This document shows positions 8,700 through 18,530 of a DNA stretch of 64,000 nt, one piece after another (position 1 is the first letter of the stretch; every line of letters begins with the position of its first letter). The stretch comes from Thiocapsa sp. (GTDB taxonomy: Bacteria; Pseudomonadota; Gammaproteobacteria; Chromatiales; Chromatiaceae): positions 3,042,001-3,106,000 of the forward strand of contig NZ_CP073760.1 of assembly GCF_018399035.1 (NCBI RefSeq), given 5' to 3'. Position numbers and translations under genes: made by a program. The notes under the pieces were generated by a model. The model saw only the letters and a list, made by a program, of their open reading frames with translations, ran no database searches and had not been told where the DNA came from.

Positions 8700-10299
8700 C
8701 GGAGGGGGCCTTTTGTAGACTTGTCATCATCGCACGCCAGGCATGATCCGCCAGCGGCGTTTCGCCGTTGCCCAGAATCGTGACCCGTCCGGCCCCGATC
8801 GCCTCGGCCAGACCCCGAGCGGAAAAACGCGTCGGGGACCGCCCCTGTCGGTCGAAGAACAACAACTCCTCTCGCGCGGGGTTCCAAGCGACCAACTTGA
8901 GACGGACCCGCCCGACATCCTCGCGCGCCCAATCGATCCAATCGCCGATCGCGCATCCGCAAGGAACCGGGATCGGGGCCGGGACCGAGCGGGCGGTCTC
9001 GACGTCGGAGCCGCCGAGCACGGCGCCGCGCGCGGACCCCTGAAGCACGTCCAAATGCAGGGTCTGCAGCTCCCCGAGCCACCGTGCCGTCAGACGCGGA
9101 TCGCAGCCGACCTCGGAGAGCCCCCGCCGCAAGGTCTCGAGCAGGCGCGGGATCCGATCGAGCAGCTGGCGACGCTCCTCGGCGGTACGCTTCGCGCTCA
9201 CGCTCCAGAGCAGCCGATCGATCAACTCGAGCGCGGCTTGCCACTCCGGGCTATCCGAGCCCCGCGAGCGATGGATCTCGAGCAACACCAGTGACCAGCC
9301 CTCGCGCAGCAAGACCTCGACCGTGCTCGGGATCCGTGCATAGGGCGCCAGGCGATCGGCGAGGGCAGCCGCGACCGTCTCCGGTTCGGGATCGACGGGC
9401 GCACCGGTACGATCGGCGTCGAAGATCGCCACGGCGCGGCCGAAAAGACCAAACGACTTCGCGCCGTTTGGCTCGGCGGGCGGATCCCCGGCTCCGGCAG
9501 CCGCTCGGGTATCCTCGCGTGCAAGGAAGGCCCTGAAATACCGATCCATCGGCGTGCTCGGCGTCACGAAAGACGACACGGACGGCGAGGCGGCATACGG
9601 TCTTGCGGCAGGGATGGCGATCTCGGCCGCGGCGGGCTCGACCTGGCTCAGACAACTGCGGTAGAAGTCGCCCAACTGGTCCATGACATGCCGATCGAAG
9701 AGCTTGTAGACGACGAGCTTGACGGACGGCTCGAACGGGGGCAGTGCGCTCAGGGTGTCTCGAAAGGCATGGCACAGGGCGGAAGGACCGAACGGATTCT
9801 CCTCGAGACCGACCTCGCCCCAGCCCAGCAGGGCGGCAAATCGGCGATCGAGCTCCAGCAAATCGCTGCGGTAGCGCGATTCCGCCTTCGACACCAGATT
9901 TTCGGCGGCCAGAATCTCCTCGAGCTCGGACTGCGCAAGCAAAGCCAGATCACCGAACCCCGACTCCGTGCCCCTGCCGTGCTCGTGCTCGCGCTCGCGA
10001 TCCCGACCGACGAGATCGCCTGCCCCTTGCTCGACGCGCCGCAGAAAATCGCTCTGAAGACGTCGGCGCTGTTTGACGAGGATCTCGCGAGCGTCGAAAT
10101 AGACGCGATAGCTCGAATCGTTGGTCGACCTGTCGGCGAGATCGTGCAGAGCATCGTCGAGCTTCCCGAACAGCGCGCCCCAGAGCGACGGCAGGCGTTC
10201 GCCGAGCAGACGCGTGCAGTCGCCCACGAAACGCCCGCGCATGATCAAGGCATCGCCGCCGGGACCGGATGCCGGGTGGACTCGGGGGGACTTGATCAC
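8692..10299 (-). CDS. DUF1631 family protein
   Basis: 535 aa with no transmembrane segment. The N-terminal part ([20 protein letters not shown] ... [19 protein letters not shown]) matches the start of DUF1631 proteins, a proteobacterial family of unknown function, and the C-terminal part ([29 protein letters not shown]) resembles a PilZ-like beta-barrel stretch seen at the end of these proteins. Family members are often longer than 700 aa, so this is a compact version. The start is uncertain: GTG 10299 gives the length quoted, and ATG 10242 (MRGRFVGDC) is possible. It is followed directly by nadC with an 8-base overlap. Confidence 0.72.
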   Translation of the reverse strand: MIKSPRVHPASGPGGDALIMRGRFVGDCTRLLGERLPSLWGALFGKLDDALHDLADRSTNDSSYRVYFDAREILVKQRRRLQSDFLRRVEQGAGDLVGRDREREHEHGRGTESGFGDLALLAQSELEEILAAENLVSKAESRYRSDLLELDRRFAALLGWGEVGLEENPFGPSALCHAFRDTLSALPPFEPSVKLVVYKLFDRHVMDQLGDFYRSCLSQVEPAAAEIAIPAARPYAASPSVSSFVTPSTPMDRYFRAFLAREDTRAAAGAGDPPAEPNGAKSFGLFGRAVAIFDADRTGAPVDPEPETVAAALADRLAPYARIPSTVEVLLREGWSLVLLEIHRSRGSDSPEWQAALELIDRLLWSVSAKRTAEERRQLLDRIPRLLETLRRGLSEVGCDPRLTARWLGELQTLHLDVLQGSARGAVLGGSDVETARSVPAPIPVPCGCAIGDWIDWAREDVGRVRLKLVAWNPAREELLFFDRQGRSPTRFSARGLAEAIGAGRVTILGNGETPLADHAWRAMMTSLQKAPSDG

Positions 10300-10482
10300 G
10301 TGAATCTCGACGCCGATTGCCGGTCATGTCACCATCATGGCCCGAGGCACGGGGCGGCCGGCAAACCTCGAGGAAACGATGGAATCTATTGCGGCGATGG
10401 TAAGCAATGCGGTGAACGGTGTCACCTTGGATCGGCGGACTCCCGGCCGACTCACCCTCTCTGCCCGCCCGCGTTGCGCCTC

Positions 10483-11208
10483 ATGAACCCCGAAACCGAT
10501 GCCGCCATCGCCCCCCTCGGGGTCGCGTCACCGAAGGCGCGATCCTCGCCCGTCAGGATCGATGCAGCTGGGCACGCGCGTGCGGACGCCCATGCGGTCG
10601 TTGACGACAAAGCCGGTGGCTACGCGGATATCGACGAGGAGGGCTGGCTTGCAGGTGGGGAGCGTCGGCCGTCGCCGAGCCAGGACGCCCGACCGCCGGG
10701 CACGCCAATCGATCTGTTGGTGATCCACAACATCAGCTTGCCGCCGGGCGACTTCTCGGGCGACTGGATCGACGATCTCTTTCTCGATCGCCTCGATCCC
10801 GCCGCACACCCCTACTTTCGCGAGATCGCCGGTCTGCGCGTCTCGGCACATCTCTTGATCCGGCGCAACGGCCGACTCCTGCAGTATGTCCCTTTCGAGC
10901 AACGCGCCTGGCACGCGGGCGTCTCGCGATTCGCGGGACGAGGGCGCTGCAACGACTTTTCGATCGGGATCGAGCTCGAGGGGACCGACGACATCCCGTT
11001 CACCGAGGCGCAGTACGCGCGCCTTGCCGAGTGCACACGACGAATCCTCCGTCGCTACCCCGGCATCACCGAGGACCGGATCGCGGGACACGCCGAGATC
11101 GCCCCGGGCCGCAAGACGGACCCGGGGCCGGCGTTCGATTGGAATCGCTATCGGCGATCGATTCGCTCGGAAGGCCGAGCGGTTGATCCGGACCCGCCGT
11201 CCGAATGA
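10483..11208 (+). CDS. ampD: 1,6-anhydro-N-acetylmuramyl-L-alanine amidase AmpD
   Basis: 241 aa. The amidase_2 core begins at EEGWLAGGERRPSPSQDARP (about residue 52), the point where E. coli AmpD begins, followed by zinc ligand His82 in LLVIHNISLPPG, WHAGVS, and GHAEIAPGRKTDPG with the second zinc His and the Asp ligand. The enzyme cleaves the stem peptide from anhydromuropeptides in cytosolic cell-wall recycling and indirectly controls AmpC induction. The first 47 or so residues are an extension of low complexity without a recognisable domain; no better start was found inside it. Confidence 0.9.
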   Translation: MNPETDAAIAPLGVASPKARSSPVRIDAAGHARADAHAVVDDKAGGYADIDEEGWLAGGERRPSPSQDARPPGTPIDLLVIHNISLPPGDFSGDWIDDLFLDRLDPAAHPYFREIAGLRVSAHLLIRRNGRLLQYVPFEQRAWHAGVSRFAGRGRCNDFSIGIELEGTDDIPFTEAQYARLAECTRRILRRYPGITEDRIAGHAEIAPGRKTDPGPAFDWNRYRRSIRSEGRAVDPDPPSE

Positions 11209-11224
11209 CCTGCCGACCGCCCCG

Positions 11225-12037
11225 CTAACCGACCTGCGCCAGAGCCAAGCGCTCCTGCTCCACGCCCGCAGTCTGGGGATAGGCGGCGGTCCAGCGCAGC
11301 AGCTCGAGGCGACCGTCGTGGTGCTCTACGAGGGCGGTGCAGCTCTCCACCCAGTCGCCGCAGTTGCAGTAGGCCACACCGGCAATCTCGCGCATCTCCG
11401 CATGGTGGATATGTCCGCAGATCATGCCGTCGACCCGACGGCGCTCCGCCTCGCCCGCGACAGCCGCCTCGAAATTGCCGATATAGCTCACGGCATTCTT
11501 GACCTTGTGCTTGAGATACCCGGCCAAGGACCAGTACTCGAGGCCGAGCACACGGCGAATCCGGCTGACGAGTCCGTTGAGCATCAACAAACCGTCGTAG
11601 GCGCGCGAGCCGATCACGGCGAGCCATTTGCCGTTTTGAACCACCGCGTCGAACGCGTCCCCGTGCATCACCAGAAAGCGACGACCGTCGGCAGTGGTGT
11701 GAATCACCTCTTCGCGTACGGCCACGTTGCCGAAATCGGCACCGAGATGCGTGCGGAACAGCTCGTCGTGATTGCCCGGCGTGTAGATGACCTCGGTCCC
11801 GCGCTTGGCCTTGTCGAGCACCTCGCGGACCACCTGATTGTGGGCCTCGGGCCAATAGACACCGTTCTTCATCGCCCAGATGTCGACGATGTCACCGACC
11901 AGGTACAACTGCTTGCACTCGGTCGATTGCAGGAAATCGAGCACGAGAGAGGCTTGGCACCCTCGAAAGCCCAAGTGGACATCGGAGATGAAAATGCTCC
12001 GATACTTCAATGGATTCATGCGCTTGATGTCGGTCAT
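11225..12037 (-). CDS. LpxH-like metallophosphoesterase
   Basis: 270 aa calcineurin-like phosphoesterase with the full metal-binding set: ISDVHLG, GDIVDIW, TPGNHDE, MHGDAFD and GHIHHAE. The organisation is that of the UDP-2,3-diacylglucosamine diphosphatase (LpxH) group, which acts in lipid A synthesis at the membrane surface, but it is longer than E. coli LpxH (240 aa) and similar proteins are often encoded next to glycosyltransferases with uncertain substrates. ATG 12037 gives the length quoted; ATG 12019 (MNPLKYRS) is a good alternative. It converges with ampD, 16 bases between stops. Confidence 0.82.
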   Translation of the reverse strand: MTDIKRMNPLKYRSIFISDVHLGFRGCQASLVLDFLQSTECKQLYLVGDIVDIWAMKNGVYWPEAHNQVVREVLDKAKRGTEVIYTPGNHDELFRTHLGADFGNVAVREEVIHTTADGRRFLVMHGDAFDAVVQNGKWLAVIGSRAYDGLLMLNGLVSRIRRVLGLEYWSLAGYLKHKVKNAVSYIGNFEAAVAGEAERRRVDGMICGHIHHAEMREIAGVAYCNCGDWVESCTALVEHHDGRLELLRWTAAYPQTAGVEQERLALAQVG

Positions 12038-12130
12038 CGCATCGCCGGTCTCGAGCCATCAACGTCGGGATATCATCTCCGCGCGCGATTGCCGGGATAT
12101 TGACGAACTGTGAAGATGCGATGAAATCTC

Positions 12131-12257
<127 letters not shown>

Positions 12258-12292
12258 CGTGCGGGGTTCGACTCCGTATACGGGAGCGAGAC

Positions 12293-13459
12293 TCAGTCCG
12301 CACCCCAATGCGGAGTGGCGATCCCGTCGCCGAGGTCGGCGGCGACGAGCAGACGCCGGATCTCGAGCAGACGTTCGATGAGTGCAGGCTCACAGGCCGC
12401 GTAGGCGTCACGATCGGGAACGCGCTTGACCACGACCCCGAGCAGCTCGGTGATGGCGTTGCCGATCGAGTTCTGACTGATGGTCAGCATCAAGCGGCCG
12501 GAGTCATGCCGAAAGATGAGCTGCTTGAAGGCCGGCTCCCAGCGGATGGAGCTGGCGTAGGCCGGGTCGCCGAGGCAGCGCTCGCGAACCCGTTTCGCGG
12601 TCTGCATGAAGGCGTTGTCGAAGAGCAGGACCGATTCGATCTGATCGGGAAAGTAGACGTCCGGCAGGATCTCGGCATTGCGGCTCGACACCTGCGAGAA
12701 GAAGGTGCGGTAGAAGTCGAGAAACCCGCGCAGGATCTCGTCGTACTCCGCCCAGAAGGCGGTGTCGCCCAGGGCCGCGACCCCGCCTTGGATCTCCCAG
12801 CAGGGTAAACCCTCGGGATAGCCGGTGAACGCGAGGCGCGACTCGTCGGTATGCACCGTTCGCAGAATGCGCAGGTCCAGCGCTTCGTCGAAAAAGCGGC
12901 GGTAGACATCGCGCATGTGTGCCTGAAAGAGGCTGTGCTGGCCGCCGTCGGTCAGGTTGGGATGGCTCGGATCGGCAAGCGGGGCCGCGCGCAGCTGCTC
13001 CATCGGGAAGACGATGAAGTGGTTGTGCAGCATGCGGATGCTCGGCACGCCCGGCGAGGTTAGAGGCCAGGTGGCATCCAGGCTCGCCTCGCCGGCCATC
13101 ACCAGCGCCTCGCCCGGATCCGGATAGCGTCCGAGCATCTCCTCGATGATGATCCGATTCATCCGGTTCCAGACGCGCTTCACCGACGGCGCGACCTGGG
13201 TGCGGCGCACCGGACGGCCGAGCGGGTTGAGGATACGTTTGGAGGTGTCGTAGATGATCGAGCAATCCAGCTCGGTGGAATGCCCCAACGCCTTGCGGTA
13301 GAGCAGCAGGTCCTCTTGGTTGCGCAGCAGACCGTTGTTCTGCACCAGATCCCGAAGGTTCTCGGCACTGTTGAAGAACTCGTTCGGCGTCAGACCCGCC
13401 GGAACATCCAACGGGATGGGCCGAAAGGGCGTGACGATCTCGCGTGGTCCCGAAGACAT
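12293..13459 (-). CDS. Conserved-looking protein of unknown function (388 aa)
   Basis: Long, soluble, well-composed protein with codon use like its neighbours; no family was recognised. There is no signal peptide or transmembrane helix. The sequence has many Arg, Phe and Tyr residues and a His-containing hydrophobic strand (RMLHNHFIVFPMEQ) that is faintly like HIT/GalT-type nucleotide-binding proteins, but the H-x-H-x-H pattern is not complete and this should not be taken as an assignment. ATG 13459 is preceded by AGAGAAGG. It is flanked on both sides by hexamer-core palindromic elements (12131 and 13483). Confidence 0.7.
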   Translation of the reverse strand: MSSGPREIVTPFRPIPLDVPAGLTPNEFFNSAENLRDLVQNNGLLRNQEDLLLYRKALGHSTELDCSIIYDTSKRILNPLGRPVRRTQVAPSVKRVWNRMNRIIIEEMLGRYPDPGEALVMAGEASLDATWPLTSPGVPSIRMLHNHFIVFPMEQLRAAPLADPSHPNLTDGGQHSLFQAHMRDVYRRFFDEALDLRILRTVHTDESRLAFTGYPEGLPCWEIQGGVAALGDTAFWAEYDEILRGFLDFYRTFFSQVSSRNAEILPDVYFPDQIESVLLFDNAFMQTAKRVRERCLGDPAYASSIRWEPAFKQLIFRHDSGRLMLTISQNSIGNAITELLGVVVKRVPDRDAYAACEPALIERLLEIRRLLVAADLGDGIATPHWGAD

Positions 13460-13482
13460 CGCTTAAGCCTTCTCTTTGGTAA

Positions 13483-13560
13483 CGTGTCAGAAATAAGTTG
13501 AGCACCGAATCTAATCGTTGTCGTTGTCGTTGTCGTTGTCGATTACGACAACGACAACCG
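13483..13560. repeat. GTTGTC tandem/hairpin element, copy 1
   Basis: Begins with CGTGTCAGAAATAAGTTGAG, then CACCGAATC, followed by four CGTTGT units (13516-13539) and a hairpin: GTTGTCGTTGTCG, loop ATTA, CGACAACGACAAC. The first 57 bases align almost base for base with those at 26063 (CGCGTCAGAAATCAGTTAAG ...), so this is a dispersed repeat and not chance microsatellite. Confidence 0.75.
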
Positions 13561-13593
13561 TGGGAAAGGTATTCTCTCGTCCAGTTGTTTTAC

Positions 13594-13824
13594 CTATTTT
13601 TGAACCGTTCCTTGATCTTCGTCTTCTATGCGCCGCTCGCGGAGTCGCTCGGCGTAGTCCAGACGTAATGTACAGCGCTCCCAATCGCCACCGACGCATT
13701 CCGCCCGCCGACAATCGAACTCGCAGCACGAGACCTCGTCCGGAACGCGCGGGACCAGCCGTTTCGACAACGCCGATCCGAGACGACGCAGCAGGCCCGG
13801 CTTCTTCTTGGATGTCTCGTTCAT
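13594..13824 (-). CDS. Small Cys-rich protein of unknown function (76 aa)
   Basis: ATG 13824 is preceded by GGAGGG at a spacing of 5-6 bases, an almost ideal ribosome-binding site, which is the main reason to call this gene. The product is basic at the N terminus (MNETSKKKPGLLRRLGSALSKR) and has a cluster of five Cys in its middle (CCEFDCRRAEC and one further on, ERC), which could bind a metal. The C-terminal third is charged and helical. No family was recognised. Confidence 0.6.
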   Translation of the reverse strand: MNETSKKKPGLLRRLGSALSKRLVPRVPDEVSCCEFDCRRAECVGGDWERCTLRLDYAERLRERRIEDEDQGTVQK

Positions 13825-14062
13825 GTCGACCCTCCGGAGATCGATCTGGTGTTGCCCGACACAGCGTCGTCGAGGGTGTCGGGAGCCAACCGGATCCATC
13901 CGTTCAAGGTCGGTCCGTGAAAATCCAAGTCGCTCGCTTGGTCTCTGCACGGAGAGCATCGTAACAGTTTCCGGACCCGAGCAAAGCACAGCGCCAGGCT
14001 CCACCGACTTGACTCCAACCTTCGGTCGTAAACAGATACAGATCAAACGGCTCCGACCGGAC

Positions 14063-14815
14063 TCAAAGCCGCTCGCGCCGGTGGCGCGCTCGACTTTTGC
14101 GCAGTCGCATCAAGGTCCACACCGGCCCCGAAACCGCATAGGTCGTCGCCAGCAAGAAAAGCATCAGCGGCGGATTGACAAAGACGACCGCAAATCCAAG
14201 CATGACAGCGACGGCCAGGAGGAAGGGGACCCGCCCCTGGAAATTGAGCTGCTTGAAGCTGAGGTAGCGAAAATTGCTCACCATCAGCAGACCGGCACTC
14301 GCAGTGAGGATGGCGGCGAGCCAAGCGACATCGGCCCCGGCGACCCCCGTATCCGCGCCGAGCCAGACCCCGCTCGCGATGATGGCCGCTGCCGCCGGGC
14401 TGGCGAGACCTTGGAAGTATCGTTTGTCGGCGATCCCCACCTGCGTGTTGAACCGTGCCAGGCGCAAGGCCGCAGCTGCGGTGAAAACGAAGGCGGCAAG
14501 CCAGCCGACCTTGCCGAGTCCGCCCAAGGCCCAGTGGTAGGCAACCAGCGCCGGAGCGACCCCGAAGGCCACCATGTCCGAGAGGCTGTCGTATTCGGCA
14601 CCGAAATCGCTTTGCGTTTGAGTGATGCGAGCCACACGCCCGTCGATCCCGTCGAGCAGCTGGGCCGCGAAGATGGCGAGCGCAGCCGCCTCGAAGCGTC
14701 CCTGGGTCGCCGCGAGGACGGCGTAAAACCCGGCGAACAGCGCCGCCGTGGTAAAAAGATTGGGCAGCAAATAGATGCCGCGTCTTCGCTTACGGGAAGC
14801 TGGCGCGTTGTCCAT
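14063..14815 (-). CDS. pssA: CDP-diacylglycerol--serine O-phosphatidyltransferase
   Basis: 250-aa integral membrane enzyme from ATG 14815. The CDP-alcohol phosphatidyltransferase signature DG-x2-AR-x8-G-x3-D-x3-D is complete (DGRVARITQTQSDFGAEYD then SLSD), and about seven hydrophobic segments follow, as in PssA of the Bacillus type. It makes phosphatidylserine, the precursor of phosphatidylethanolamine. The open frame continues upstream of 14815 but that part is not protein-like. The gene is divergent from the hox operon, 219 bases apart, so both promoters lie in 14816-15034. Confidence 0.92.
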   Translation of the reverse strand: MDNAPASRKRRRGIYLLPNLFTTAALFAGFYAVLAATQGRFEAAALAIFAAQLLDGIDGRVARITQTQSDFGAEYDSLSDMVAFGVAPALVAYHWALGGLGKVGWLAAFVFTAAAALRLARFNTQVGIADKRYFQGLASPAAAAIIASGVWLGADTGVAGADVAWLAAILTASAGLLMVSNFRYLSFKQLNFQGRVPFLLAVAVMLGFAVVFVNPPLMLFLLATTYAVSGPVWTLMRLRKSRARHRRERL

Positions 14816-15034
14816 GGATCGATCTCGTTGGCGGCCGTCTGGTCGGATCGCGAGTATAGCCGGGAGCGGGCCGGCACCGAAAGGAAGCGCAGCGACACCG
14901 AGCGCACCGAAAGTGCGCGAAAAGAAGAACGTTGTCGCGCTATCCATCTGTCATAGACTTGTGGCATCGTGCGGTCGCATCGCCGTCGGCGACACGATCG
15001 CTCTGCAACCATGACCCATTGAATCGGAGGGAAG

Positions 15035-15529
15035 ATGAGTCTGCAGCAAGCTAAGCCGCCACTGCCCAGTAACGACAAGCGTTGGAAGCTCGTCAACGCG
15101 ACCATGCGTCGCAACGGCTACGCCGACCATGCCTTGATCGAGACCCTGCACAGCGTGCAGGACGCTTTCGGGTTTCTCGACGAGGGCTCCCTGCGGTTTG
15201 TTGCCGCATCGCTCGACCTTCCGCTGAGCAAGGTCTACGGTGTCGCGACCTTTTATCACCTCTTCACGCTCAAGCCGAAAGGGCGTCATGCGTGCGTCGT
15301 CTGTACCGGCACCGCCTGCTACATCAAAGGCGCCGGGGGACTCGTCGAGCGCCTGCAGGAGCGCTACGACATCAATCCCGGCGAAACGACCGAAGACGAC
15401 CGGCTGTCGCTGTTGACGGCACGCTGTGTCGGCGCCTGCGGTCTGGCCCCTGCGATCGTGATCGACGGCGACGTGCTGGGAAAACTCGACAGCGAATCAC
15501 TCATTGCCAAGCTCGAGGAGCTGACCTGA
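15035..15529 (+). CDS. hoxE: Bidirectional [NiFe] hydrogenase, diaphorase subunit HoxE
   Basis: 164 aa, NuoE-like thioredoxin-fold protein. The [2Fe-2S] ligands are Cys90, Cys95, Cys131 and Cys135 (VVCTGTACY and [11 protein letters not shown]). HoxE links the HoxFU diaphorase to the rest of the complex and is found in cyanobacterial and Thiocapsa-type Hox enzymes but not in all HoxFUYH enzymes. ATG 15035 is preceded by CGGAGGGAAG. It is the first gene of the operon; its stop overlaps the hoxF start by one base (TGATG). Confidence 0.96.
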   Translation: MSLQQAKPPLPSNDKRWKLVNATMRRNGYADHALIETLHSVQDAFGFLDEGSLRFVAASLDLPLSKVYGVATFYHLFTLKPKGRHACVVCTGTACYIKGAGGLVERLQERYDINPGETTEDDRLSLLTARCVGACGLAPAIVIDGDVLGKLDSESLIAKLEELT

Positions 15530-17139
15530 TGAACCTCGACGATCTGGCCGATCTGGCCGAGCAATACCGTGCCATCGACGCGAACGTCGAGCGCGAGGTC
15601 CGCGTCTGCATGGCCGCCAGTTGCCAGTCATCCGGTGCCGCACCCGTCCGGGATGCACTCGTTGCCGGTCTCGGGGAGAGTCAACCTTCGTGCAAGGTCA
15701 AAGGGGTCGGATGTATGGGCCTCTGCTCGGCCGGCCCCTTGGTGTCGATCGCCGACAGGGACGGCTCGCTCGAGGAGTCGACGATCTATCGCGACGTCAC
15801 CGCGGATGACGCCGCCGACATCATCGCGAGCCTCGACGGTCCACCCGTGGAGCGTCTGCGCTGCCCGACGGATCAGCCCTTCTTCGCGCGCCAGCAGAAG
15901 ATCGTGCTGGAGAATGCCGGCATCATCGATCCCGACAGCTTCAAGGGCTACGTGGCCGTCGGCGGTTACTCCGCGCTGATCCGGGCCTTGAGCGAGATGA
16001 CCCCGGCCGATGTCCTGCGCGAAGTCACCGACAGCGGTCTGCGTGGACGCGGCGGCGGCGGCTATCCGACCGGACTGAAATGGTCGACCGTCGCCAAGAT
16101 GCCCGCGACCCAAAAATACGTCATCTGCAACGCGGACGAAGGCGACCCCGGCGCCTTCATGGATCGGGCGATCCTGGAATCGGACCCGCATCGCGTGATC
16201 GAGGGCATGGCCATCGCCGCCTACGCGATCGGGGCGAACAAGGCCTATGTGTATGTCCGCGCCGAGTACCCGCTCGCGGTCGAGCGACTCCAGACCGCCA
16301 TTCGCAAAGCCAAACGCTCGGGCTTCCTGGGCAACAAGATCGGCGACACCCAGTTCAGCCTGGAGGTCGAGATCCGGCTCGGCGCCGGGGCCTTCGTCTG
16401 CGGCGAGGAAACGGCGCTCATGGCCTCGATCGAGGGGCTACGGGGCCAACCGCGCCCGCGTCCGCCCTACCCCGCCGAGTCGGGGCTCTGGGGCTACCCC
16501 ACGCTCATCAACAACGTCGAGACCTTCGCCAACATCGCCCCGATCGTGCGCGAGGGAGGCGACTGGTTCGCCTCGATCGGCACCGAGCGATCGAAAGGGA
16601 CCAAGGTCTTCGCGCTCGCCGGGACCATCACCAACACCGGCCTGATCGAGGTCCCGATGGGCACCTCGCTGCGCGACATCATCGAGGTCATCGGCGGCGG
16701 CATCCCGGGCGGGAAGGCGTTCAAGGCGGTGCAGACCGGCGGACCCTCGGGCGGTTGTATCCCGGCGCAGCACCTCGACATCGCGGTGGACTACGACAGC
16801 CTCAAGACGCTCGGGACCATGATGGGCTCGGGCGGCATGATCGTGATGGACGAGACCTCCAGCATGGTCGATGTCGCACGCTATTTCATGGAGTTCTGCA
16901 TGACCGAGTCGTGCGGCAAGTGCGTCCCGTGCCGCACCGGCACGCAGCAAATGCACGGCATCCTCGACCGGCTGGCCAAGTCGCAGGCCACCCGGGCCGA
17001 GCTGGCCCTCTTGGAAGAGCTCTGCGAGGTCGTGCAGGCGACCAGTCTCTGCGGGCTGGGCCAGACGGCGCCGAATCCGGTGTTGAGTACCATGCGCTAT
17101 TTCCGCGACGAGTATGAAGCAAAGCTCGGCGACGCTTAA
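15529..17139 (+). CDS. hoxF: Bidirectional [NiFe] hydrogenase, diaphorase subunit HoxF
   Basis: 536 aa. The N terminus carries a thioredoxin-like [2Fe-2S] domain ([22 protein letters not shown]), followed by the NuoF-like core with the NAD(H) loop [10 protein letters not shown], the FMN site [14 protein letters not shown], and the C-terminal [4Fe-4S] motif [12 protein letters not shown] with the distant Cys in TSLCGLG. It exchanges electrons between NAD(H) and the hydrogenase module in the cytoplasm. ATG 15529 overlaps the hoxE stop. The TAA stop lies in the terminus of repeat copy E2. Confidence 0.97.
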   Translation: MNLDDLADLAEQYRAIDANVEREVRVCMAASCQSSGAAPVRDALVAGLGESQPSCKVKGVGCMGLCSAGPLVSIADRDGSLEESTIYRDVTADDAADIIASLDGPPVERLRCPTDQPFFARQQKIVLENAGIIDPDSFKGYVAVGGYSALIRALSEMTPADVLREVTDSGLRGRGGGGYPTGLKWSTVAKMPATQKYVICNADEGDPGAFMDRAILESDPHRVIEGMAIAAYAIGANKAYVYVRAEYPLAVERLQTAIRKAKRSGFLGNKIGDTQFSLEVEIRLGAGAFVCGEETALMASIEGLRGQPRPRPPYPAESGLWGYPTLINNVETFANIAPIVREGGDWFASIGTERSKGTKVFALAGTITNTGLIEVPMGTSLRDIIEVIGGGIPGGKAFKAVQTGGPSGGCIPAQHLDIAVDYDSLKTLGTMMGSGGMIVMDETSSMVDVARYFMEFCMTESCGKCVPCRTGTQQMHGILDRLAKSQATRAELALLEELCEVVQATSLCGLGQTAPNPVLSTMRYFRDEYEAKLGDA

Positions 17140-17226
17140 ACCGCGTCGCACCGAGGCCGAGGACATCTCCAAATCCAAACGCAACGACGGACGTTGCGTT
17201 GCGTCCTATGCGTCGTTGCGGTTCAA
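17136..17226. repeat. TTAAACCGCG-ended element, copy E2, inside the hox operon (91 bp)
   Basis: Begins TTAAACCGCGTCG and ends GCGGTTCAA. The left arm provides the hoxF stop (17137-17139). In reverse orientation its interior (TTTGGAGATGTCCTCG, then CTCGGTGCGACGCGG) matches the element downstream of lon (TTTGGAGATATCCTCG). It also holds a local palindrome of CAACGACG / CGTTGCGTTG type near 17182-17202. It is the only sizeable gap in the hox operon. Confidence 0.75.
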
Positions 17227-17255
17227 ACTGTAAGAACGAGGTTGACGGAGCCGAT

Positions 17256-17987
17256 ATGCCCCCACCCGCCAAGCAACCGAATGTCCGCGTCGTCACGCTT
17301 ACCATCGACGGCCGGGATCTCTCCGCCCGCGCAGACGAGACCATCATCGAGGTCTGTCGCGAGAATCAAATCCCGATCCCGAGTCTCTGTTATCTCGAAG
17401 GACTGTCGGTCTGGGGCGCCTGTCGGCTGTGTCTCGTCGAGCTGGCCGGTCAAGGTCGCCTGCTGGCTGCCTGCTCGACCCGCGTCACGGAAGGGATGCA
17501 GATCCAGACGAACACCGAGAAGCTCCAGCGCTATCGCCGCACCATCGTCGAGCTGCTGTTTGCCGAGCGCAATCATGTCTGCTCGGTCTGCGTCTCCAAC
17601 GGCCATTGCGAGCTGCAGCACATGGCGCAGAAGTGCGGTGTCGACCATGTCCGCGTGCCCTACAGGCAGGCCAGCTACCCGGTCGACAGCTCGCACGAGA
17701 TGTTCCGGCTCGATCACGACCGCTGCATCCTCTGCACCCGCTGCGTACGCGTCTGCGACGAGATCGAGGGCGCCCATACCTGGGACGTCATGGGCCGCGG
17801 CAGCGACTGTCGGGTGATCACCGACATGGCACAACCCTGGGGCGAGAGCGACACCTGCACGAGCTGCGGCAAGTGTGTGCAGGTCTGCCCGACCGGCGCG
17901 CTGGTGAAGCAGGGCACTTCGGTCGGCGAGATGGTCAAAGACCAACACTTCCTGCCGATTCTCGCCCGCCGGAGACTTGCCCAATGA
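17256..17987 (+). CDS. hoxU: Bidirectional [NiFe] hydrogenase, Fe-S subunit HoxU
   Basis: 243 aa from ATG 17256 (ACGGAG six bases upstream). Order of cofactor sites, as in NuoG N-terminal domains: plant-type [2Fe-2S] ([16 protein letters not shown] and LAAC), the [4Fe-4S] with CSVC and CELQ, and two ferredoxin-type [4Fe-4S] motifs, [11 protein letters not shown] and [11 protein letters not shown]. It conducts electrons between HoxF and HoxY. Its stop overlaps the hoxY start (ATGA). The upstream in-frame ATG at 17199 would start inside the repeat element and is not preferred. Confidence 0.96.
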   Translation: MPPPAKQPNVRVVTLTIDGRDLSARADETIIEVCRENQIPIPSLCYLEGLSVWGACRLCLVELAGQGRLLAACSTRVTEGMQIQTNTEKLQRYRRTIVELLFAERNHVCSVCVSNGHCELQHMAQKCGVDHVRVPYRQASYPVDSSHEMFRLDHDRCILCTRCVRVCDEIEGAHTWDVMGRGSDCRVITDMAQPWGESDTCTSCGKCVQVCPTGALVKQGTSVGEMVKDQHFLPILARRRLAQ

Positions 17988-18526
17988 GCACCTCGCCCAA
18001 GATCACGGTCGCGACCACCTGGCTGGACGGCTGCTCGGGCTGTCATATGTCCTTCCTGGACATGGACGAGCGCCTGATCGAGCTGGTCCAGCAGGTCGAC
18101 ATCGTCTACAGCCCTTTGGTCGACACCAAAACCCTGCCCGACCATGTGGACGTGGGCATCCTGGAGGGCTCGATCAGCTCGGAAGACGATCTGGAAAAGG
18201 CACATGCGTTTCGCAAGCACTGCAAGATCCTGGTCAGCCTGGGTGATTGCGCCGTGAACGGAAACGTCCCGGCCATGCGCAACCACTTCAAGCTCGCCGA
18301 CGTCGTCGATCACGCCTACCGCGACACCGTAACGGTCCAACCGCAGATCCCGACCCGCGGGGTTCCGGCCTTGCTCTCCGTCGTCAAACCCATCCACGGC
18401 GTCGTCGGGGTCGATGTCTTCGTACCCGGCTGCCCGCCGAGCGCCGACGCCATCTGGTACGTGCTGAGCGAGCTGATCGCGGGACGCACGCCGGATCCCA
18501 GCACCGTAACGCGGTTCGGGGCCTGA
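17984..18526 (+). CDS. hoxY: [NiFe] hydrogenase small subunit HoxY
   Basis: 180 aa. The proximal [4Fe-4S] cluster ligands are visible: [11 protein letters not shown] (two Cys), GDCAVNGN and [12 protein letters not shown]. There is no Tat signal, so it is a cytoplasmic short small subunit with one cluster, as in group 3d enzymes. It passes electrons between the Ni-Fe site in HoxH and HoxU. ATG overlaps the hoxU stop; GGAGA lies upstream in the hoxU coding region. Confidence 0.96.
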   Translation: MSTSPKITVATTWLDGCSGCHMSFLDMDERLIELVQQVDIVYSPLVDTKTLPDHVDVGILEGSISSEDDLEKAHAFRKHCKILVSLGDCAVNGNVPAMRNHFKLADVVDHAYRDTVTVQPQIPTRGVPALLSVVKPIHGVVGVDVFVPGCPPSADAIWYVLSELIAGRTPDPSTVTRFGA

Positions 18527-18530
18527 ACCC

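Noticed and set aside
15000..15034. Sigma54-type promoter upstream of hoxE
   Set aside because: A TGGCA exists at 14961 but the distance to the next GC does not match the GG-N10-GC rule.
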